DNA from: an uncultured archaeon | GTDB lineage: Archaea; Thermoplasmatota; Thermoplasmata; Thermoplasmatales; Thermoplasmataceae | DNA length: 64,000 bases | Direction of reading: 5' to 3' | Assembly: GCA_000965745.1 (NCBI GenBank) | Contig: CP009479.1 | Span: 630,457-694,456 of the forward strand | Shown here: in pieces, positions 59,351 through 64,000 of the stretch | Layout of the letters: the number at the start of each line of letters is the position of its first letter | Position numbering within the stretch: position 1 is the first letter of the stretch | Notes under the pieces: model-generated | The model's database searches: none | What the model was told of the DNA's origin: nothing | The model's input: only the letters and a program-made list of their open reading frames with translations | Program-made: the position numbers and the translations under genes

Positions 59351-61009
59351 ATGCAGGTTGATGAAGAGGGAAGGATAGGAAATCTCACCATAAAGAACAG
59401 GATAGTTATGGCTCCCATGATATCCAATCTGGGGAATCCTGACGGGAGCACCAACAACAATCACATTGCTTATCTGGAGGAAAGGGCAAAGGGCGGAGCA
59501 GGACTCATCATCACCGAATACACTTACATCGACAGAATAAACAGCAGGGGTTCACGGAACCAGCTGGGAATGTACTCCACGAATCTTGTGCCGAAACTGA
59601 AAAGGCTTACTGAGAGGGTTCACGGCCATGGGTCCAGGATATTCATGCAGCTTGTCCATGCGGGAGGAAAAGCCTCTAGCAGCATAAATGGGGTAGAACC
59701 CATGGCTCCTTCTGCAGTGGACTATATAGGCCACACTCCAAGGGAAATGTCCGGCGATGACATCGAAAATGTGATTGAATCATTCACAAAGGCAGCAAGG
59801 TACGCGTATCAGGCAAATTTTGACGGGATCGAGCTGCATGGAGCACATGGATACCTCCTTCAGGAATTCATGTCTCCAGCACTTAACAAAAGGAATGACA
59901 GATTCGGCGGAAGTTTCGAGAACAGGCTCCGAATATCCCAGGAGATAATTGACAGGATAAAAAGTGAACTCGACTTTACGGTGGGGATAAGGCTCAGCTT
60001 GTATGAGGATGACCTGGACGGGTACGATCCAGACTATGGCGTGAGAATCGCAGAGACTCTGAGAAATATTGATTATGCCCATTTCTCAGCAGGCAGGTTT
60101 GCACCTCCCGGCTCCTCCGCATCATTCTATGACAGTAGGACCCATATACTCAACAGGCTTCCACGGAAGCCGGGTGTGGCAACAATGGTCGTGGGATCTG
60201 TGATCGGAAGGCAGGATGCTGAGGCCGTACTGAAGAAGGCTGATTTTGTTTCGGTAGGAAGGGCAATGCTCGCTGACCCTTATTTTGCAAGCAAAGTGAT
60301 GCACGATCCCTCATCTATTAGGCCCTGTATAAGGTGCAACCAGGGATGCAGAGATCTTGCCTATGGAGAAGTTAGATGTACTGTAAATCCCGACGTTGGG
60401 CATGAGAATTTCAAGCGTTTTTCCCGTTTCACAGGAAAAGTAACCATAGTAGGGGCAGGAGTCAAAGGGCTGGAAGCGGCACTTACGGCGGCCAAGATTG
60501 GCCTCGATGTAACACTTTATGAAAAGAGAGAAGAAGTGGGTGGCCAGCTTCTTGATATATCCGACGAGAAGAAGAAAGCCGAATTTCTGCCCCTCCTGGA
60601 ATACTACAGGACAGCACTTGCGAGGTTGGGCGTAGAGGTTGTCACGGGTGAAGAGTATAGTGGTGAAGGGCTGTACTGCCTCCCCGACAGCATATATCCT
60701 GAGATTCAGGAGAAAGAAGAGGTTGCAATCGATTCCAATGTATTTCAGTACCATGATCTTGCCCTCAAACTATCGAGAAACCACAAAGTGTTTCTGTCAG
60801 AAAGAAGCCTTTCTAGCCTGGATAGGTCCAGGCAGATGAGATACAGGGAATGTGCTGAAAACCTGGGAATCGAGATTGTGGATCACAGGGGCAGGACTTT
60901 CGACATCGTGCGATTTGAAAAGAGCCAGTATGACATTTCCAAGGCGATGTTATCTGGAAGGAATGCTATATTGGGGTATATTGAGGGGATAAACAGCTAT
61001 CCCCTCTAA
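59351..61009 (+). CDS. old-yellow-enzyme-type NADH:flavin oxidoreductase with short C-terminal domain
   Basis: 552 residues. The N-terminal FMN barrel has IVMAPMISNLGNPDG, GLIITEYTYID, MQLVHAGGKAS and GIELHGAHGYLLQEFMSPALNKR, then a [4Fe-4S] site CIRCNQGCRD with a following Cys. A Rossmann motif VTIVGAGVKGLEAALTA starts the C-terminal domain. Typical 2,4-dienoyl-CoA reductase-like members are 640-670 residues, so the nucleotide-binding part is shorter by about a hundred residues and may lack a complete FAD or NAD site. It reduces enones or similar compounds. It converges with the kptA gene (4-bp overlap). Confidence 0.85.
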   Translation: MQVDEEGRIGNLTIKNRIVMAPMISNLGNPDGSTNNNHIAYLEERAKGGAGLIITEYTYIDRINSRGSRNQLGMYSTNLVPKLKRLTERVHGHGSRIFMQLVHAGGKASSSINGVEPMAPSAVDYIGHTPREMSGDDIENVIESFTKAARYAYQANFDGIELHGAHGYLLQEFMSPALNKRNDRFGGSFENRLRISQEIIDRIKSELDFTVGIRLSLYEDDLDGYDPDYGVRIAETLRNIDYAHFSAGRFAPPGSSASFYDSRTHILNRLPRKPGVATMVVGSVIGRQDAEAVLKKADFVSVGRAMLADPYFASKVMHDPSSIRPCIRCNQGCRDLAYGEVRCTVNPDVGHENFKRFSRFTGKVTIVGAGVKGLEAALTAAKIGLDVTLYEKREEVGGQLLDISDEKKKAEFLPLLEYYRTALARLGVEVVTGEEYSGEGLYCLPDSIYPEIQEKEEVAIDSNVFQYHDLALKLSRNHKVFLSERSLSSLDRSRQMRYRECAENLGIEIVDHRGRTFDIVRFEKSQYDISKAMLSGRNAILGYIEGINSYPL

Positions 61010-61743
61010 AACTCATTTTTTCTTAGTCTTTTTTCTCTTTTTTCCTTTACTCTCTCCACGTCCTTCTTCTCCTGATCGGTAAGTTCAACTTCTTCCTCTG
61101 GAACCTCAACCACGAATTCTGGAGGGATCTCCCTTACAAGAAAAACATCTTCTGTTGCCCTGTAGACGGGGTAGCCTGCTTCAGCAAGCTTGACAGTATC
61201 AACACCGACAATAGTGGGGGAATCTACGTGGTACAGACCCGATACAAAAGCCTGTCTGTAAGTATGTGAAAGGTGTATCCAGGTCTTGTCTGATGGGCTT
61301 ATGCCGGTCTCGTTGATTAATTCAAGTTCCTCCTCAGTGGTCTGATAATATAGAACTTCCGGGACACCATCCGTGGGAAGATCATCCATCTCTATGGGTA
61401 TAGTGTGCCCATAGGCTGCCCTTATCTCATGATTGCCGCTTACCTGGTATCGTTCTTTTGGGTCTGTGAGAGCCATGGACTCGATATGCCTCGCTGTCAA
61501 CCAGCCGAAACTCTTCCTTCTCGCCCTAATTGCCGGCACTATTGAGTATATCCTCACCCATCCATGGTCATCGAGCCTGACCCCATAATTCTCAGGAAAA
61601 TGTCTCAGCATACCGGCCAGGATTCTTCCAAGGCCCTCTATCTCATACTCATTCATCAGTCTTTTGCCGCGGTCACCGCACTGGGGGCACCCGCTTCCTC
61701 TGAATACCCCGTGCTCAAAACATTCCCTAAGATCCTCTCCCAT
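61006..61743 (-). CDS. kptA: RNA 2'-phosphotransferase (Tpt1/KptA family)
   Basis: 245 residues. An N-terminal extension has a CPQC pair near residues 19-22 that could form half of a zinc site. The KptA core follows: LAGMLRHFPENYGVRLDDHGW, IRAAYGHTIPI (Arg and His of the active site), LYYQTTEEELELINETGISPS and IHLSHTYRQA. The enzyme removes a splice-junction 2'-phosphate from tRNA using NAD+. In archaea without that ligase pathway its true substrate is unclear. It overlaps prs by a shared ATG/stop base at 61743, so the two genes are co-translated. Confidence 0.87.
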   Translation of the reverse strand: MGEDLRECFEHGVFRGSGCPQCGDRGKRLMNEYEIEGLGRILAGMLRHFPENYGVRLDDHGWVRIYSIVPAIRARRKSFGWLTARHIESMALTDPKERYQVSGNHEIRAAYGHTIPIEMDDLPTDGVPEVLYYQTTEEELELINETGISPSDKTWIHLSHTYRQAFVSGLYHVDSPTIVGVDTVKLAEAGYPVYRATEDVFLVREIPPEFVVEVPEEEVELTDQEKKDVERVKEKREKRLRKNEF

Positions 61744-62600
61744 TAGAGACCCCCTCTCAATCTTTCCGCCACTTCCTCTGCTATGCTAATGGTGCTGTAC
61801 TCACTCTGAATGGTGTCCGTGACAGCAACCTCGTCAGCTGCATCCTTTATTCTGGCAGCTGAGTTGTTGGTGAATATGCCATGGACGGCGGAAATGTAAA
61901 CATTGGTCGCGCCTTTCTCGCGCATAATAGATGCTGACTTCATTATTGTGCCTCCTGTTGAAATGATATCGTCAACAAGGAGAACTTTTTTCCCTTTAAG
62001 CTCAACATCAGGAACTTCCATCCTCACTGTCCTTGAATCCACCCTCACTTTGTTCAGATAAAAGGTCTTGACACCAAGAACCCTCGATATTTCTTCTGCC
62101 CTTACTGATCCCCCGTCATCGGGGGAAACAACGTAATCTATGCCATAGCTGTTGAAATGCTTGGCTATGGACTTGATGATGCTGATGTTTTCAAACGGTA
62201 CCGGGGAGTAGCCCAATGTCTCCTCATCATGTATGTCCACCACGTACATCCTGTCTGCCGATGAGGCAAGAGATTGTGTAAAAACCTTGGAAGAGATTGC
62301 TTCTCCCGGATTGTATACCCGGTGCTGCCTTGAATACCCGAAATAAGGGAAAACAACAGTCAGTTCATCTGGTGAAGCCTCTCTGACCGCATTCAAAGTG
62401 AGAAGCATTTCAATAATGTCAGCATCCATACTGGTGTTTCCTACCACTGCAACATCGTGCCCTGATATCTCTTCATTGATTCGAACGTAAAGCTCACCGT
62501 CGGGGAATCGCTTGACAGTCTTGTCTGCAACTTTTGCATTGAGCTCCCTGCCCAAATCATCGCTGAGTTTCTGACCGGATGAGGTAGGTATGATAAGCAT
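61743..62600 (-). CDS. prs: ribose-phosphate pyrophosphokinase
   Basis: 285 residues, typical of archaeal class PRPP synthetases. FPDGELYVRI near residue 36, a FPYFGYSRQHRVYNPGE stretch near 85, VVSPDDGGSVRAEEI near 138, and the PRPP loop VLLVDDIISTGGTIMKSA near 205 are all intact. It makes PRPP from ribose-5-phosphate and ATP for nucleotide, NAD and amino-acid synthesis. It starts a prs-kptA operon, and KptA uses NAD+, a product that depends on PRPP, though a regulatory link is only conjecture. Confidence 0.93.
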   Translation of the reverse strand: MLIIPTSSGQKLSDDLGRELNAKVADKTVKRFPDGELYVRINEEISGHDVAVVGNTSMDADIIEMLLTLNAVREASPDELTVVFPYFGYSRQHRVYNPGEAISSKVFTQSLASSADRMYVVDIHDEETLGYSPVPFENISIIKSIAKHFNSYGIDYVVSPDDGGSVRAEEISRVLGVKTFYLNKVRVDSRTVRMEVPDVELKGKKVLLVDDIISTGGTIMKSASIMREKGATNVYISAVHGIFTNNSAARIKDAADEVAVTDTIQSEYSTISIAEEVAERLRGGL

Positions 62601-62736
62601 GTGAAACGAAGTGGTTATGTTCTTTACTTTTAAAAAATCTTTTGAGGACGCCGTTGAATTTTTTCATAGAAAGTGTTCTCCTTCTGAAAACCCACACGAT
62701 GACAGGAGAGATGGCTGGAATGATGGATTGTAAATG

Positions 62737-62744
62737 TTTATTAT
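62737..62744 (+). promoter_or_regulatory. TATA element for ThDP enzyme 62767
   Basis: TTTATTAT is centred about 27 bp upstream of ATG 62767, with no ribosome binding site. Confidence 0.5.
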
Positions 62745-62766
62745 CAAATACCTGGATTAGGCTATT

Positions 62767-64000
62767 ATGAACTCCACAGTTTCAGATGTTGTAATCGAGA
62801 CACTGGTCAGTCTCGGGGTAGAACGAATCTACGGAATACCCGGAGACTCAATCGATCCACTGGTAGATTCCATAAGAAAGAATGGTAAAATTCAATATGT
62901 CCAGGTCAGGCATGAGGAGGGGGCTGCACTTGAGGCTGCTTTTGAAGCAAAGCTTACTGGTAAACCTGCAGCCTGCATGGGAACTTCAGGCCCTGGCTCG
63001 ATTCACCTTCTCAACGGACTCTACGAAGCTAAGACCGCTCACGTTCCTGTAATTGCTCTAACAGGCCAGGTTGAGACTGACCTTCTTGGCCATGACTTCT
63101 TCCAGGAAGTCAACCTCAACAGGCTTTTTGATGACGTATCCCTCTTCAACAGCCAGATAATGCATCCGGATAATGCGGAATACATCATATGGAGGGCGTT
63201 CAGGGAATCACAAGTAGGGAGGGGGGTATCGCATGTGACTTTGCCCGTTGATGTTCTGAGAATGGAATCAAAAAAAGACAGAAGCTTGAACTACGTTGGA
63301 GAGCCTCCAATAGATTTCAGCATAGATCCATCTGGAGCGGAGAGGATGATCAACAGCAGCAAAAAGCCCGTTCTGTTTATCGGAAAGGGTGCAGCGGGTT
63401 TGACAGATGAAATCAACTCCTTGTCGGAAAGGATTGGTGCTCCTGTTATATACGCACTCAATGGAAAGGGGATAGTCGATGACAATGATCGGAAGGTTCT
63501 TGGCGGACTTGGCCTCCTCGGCTCTAAGGCATCGGTTGAAGCGGTGAGGAAGGCAGACCTCCTTATAATGATTGGGACCTCCTTCCCTTACGAAGATTTC
63601 CTGCCAGATGGTGTAAAGACAATCCAGGTGGACATAAACCGCCTCAATCTGGGAAAGCGCTTTCATGCAGACTTAGCATTAGTGTGCACAGCCGAACATT
63701 TCCTGAAATCAGTTAAACCAGATTCTAAGGACGAGAAGTTCTACGACGACTTTCAGGATGAAAAAGAAAGCTGGATAAACGACCTGAAAAAGAGTGAGGA
63801 AAGCCAGGAAAACCCTATAAAGCCTGAGAGAGTGGCTGCAACGCTTGAAAAATACTCGGACGAAAATTCGGTCGTTGTCATAGACACAGGCAACGTAACT
63901 GTCTGGGGCATGAGGAATTTCAGGAGCGGGACGAAACACACTTACCTTTTCTCGCCATGGCTCGGCAGCATGGGCGTTGGAATCCCGGGAGCGGTTGGAG
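62767..64000 (+). CDS. thiamine-diphosphate enzyme (pyruvate oxidase/acetolactate-synthase-like), 3' end beyond window
   Basis: About 411 codons are visible and the frame is open at base 64000, so the C-terminus is missing. The N-terminal domain has GVERIYGIPGDSIDPLVDS and the ThDP-activating Glu in VRHEEGAALEAAFEAK near residue 50. GTSGPGSIHLLNGLYEAKT near 78 is typical of the family. The central domain carries PVLFIGKGAAG, and the ThDP pyrophosphate-binding region begins at WLGSMGVGIPGA. Pyruvate oxidase (PoxB-like) is favoured over acetolactate synthase by motif style, but the decision needs the missing part. Confidence 0.85.
   Translation, partial: MNSTVSDVVIETLVSLGVERIYGIPGDSIDPLVDSIRKNGKIQYVQVRHEEGAALEAAFEAKLTGKPAACMGTSGPGSIHLLNGLYEAKTAHVPVIALTGQVETDLLGHDFFQEVNLNRLFDDVSLFNSQIMHPDNAEYIIWRAFRESQVGRGVSHVTLPVDVLRMESKKDRSLNYVGEPPIDFSIDPSGAERMINSSKKPVLFIGKGAAGLTDEINSLSERIGAPVIYALNGKGIVDDNDRKVLGGLGLLGSKASVEAVRKADLLIMIGTSFPYEDFLPDGVKTIQVDINRLNLGKRFHADLALVCTAEHFLKSVKPDSKDEKFYDDFQDEKESWINDLKKSEESQENPIKPERVAATLEKYSDENSVVVIDTGNVTVWGMRNFRSGTKHTYLFSPWLGSMGVGIPGAVG

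Noticed and set aside
1-64000. CRISPR array or tandem repeat locus
   Set aside because: No regularly spaced short repeats were found; the only clear repeats are the 270-bp element pair and the 105-bp intragenic pair.

Overview
The window reads as chromosomal DNA of a heterotrophic archaeon of the Thermoplasmatales type. This is an inference from gene content and promoter style, not from a marker gene. Many genes start about 24-28 bp downstream of a T/A-rich TATA element with no Shine-Dalgarno, so they are probably leaderless, while genes inside operons carry AAGGAG-type sites. The window has an archaeal-style cupredoxin/Rieske/cytochrome b operon, KptA, a leaderless amino-acid permease, a YVTN-propeller surface protein and TTG/GTG starts. 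No rRNA, tRNA or CRISPR array was seen. TAA, TGA and TAG all serve as ordinary stops.

Layout. 1-12.6 kb is mixed housekeeping and redox: a membrane protein, a flavoprotein disulfide reductase, an AlkA-type glycosylase, a hydrolase without its nucleophile, an SDR, a QueA-like protein, GcvT, PdxT, and an overlapping operon of GlpD, a half-size transporter-like protein and a phospholipase C/acid-phosphatase-type enzyme. Two decayed genes (GNAT and VOC/PhnB families) lie here.

12.7-40.4 kb, with an outlier at 50-53.5 kb, is a dense catabolic region. It has four UbiD-family decarboxylases and a UbiX that would supply their prenyl-FMN. It also has a two-component HpaB/HpaC-type monooxygenase, a three-subunit molybdenum hydroxylase, two isochorismatase-fold amidases, two cyclase-type hydrolases, two alpha/beta hydrolases with complete triads, an ACMSD-like amidohydrolase, a PuuE-like deacetylase, a DUF2848 protein, class II and HpaI-type aldolases, three MFS transporters, SDR and cupin proteins. 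Together these suggest uptake, hydroxylation, decarboxylation, opening and C-N hydrolysis of aromatic, quite possibly N-heteroaromatic, acids. No CoA ligase, classical ring-cleaving dioxygenase or transcription factor was recognised. Two copies of a 270-bp non-autonomous element resembling IS200/IS605 ends sit inside this region.

40.4-50 kb returns to amino-acid and C1 metabolism (GlyA, homoserine dehydrogenase, aminotransferase, APC permease) plus OsmC, a cupin and a propeller protein. 53.5-57.1 kb is a respiratory operon (cytochrome b, Rieske protein, tandem cupredoxin). 57.6-64 kb holds an aminotransferase, an AhpD-like protein, an old-yellow-enzyme-type oxidoreductase, the overlapping kptA-prs pair and a thiamine-diphosphate enzyme cut by the window end.
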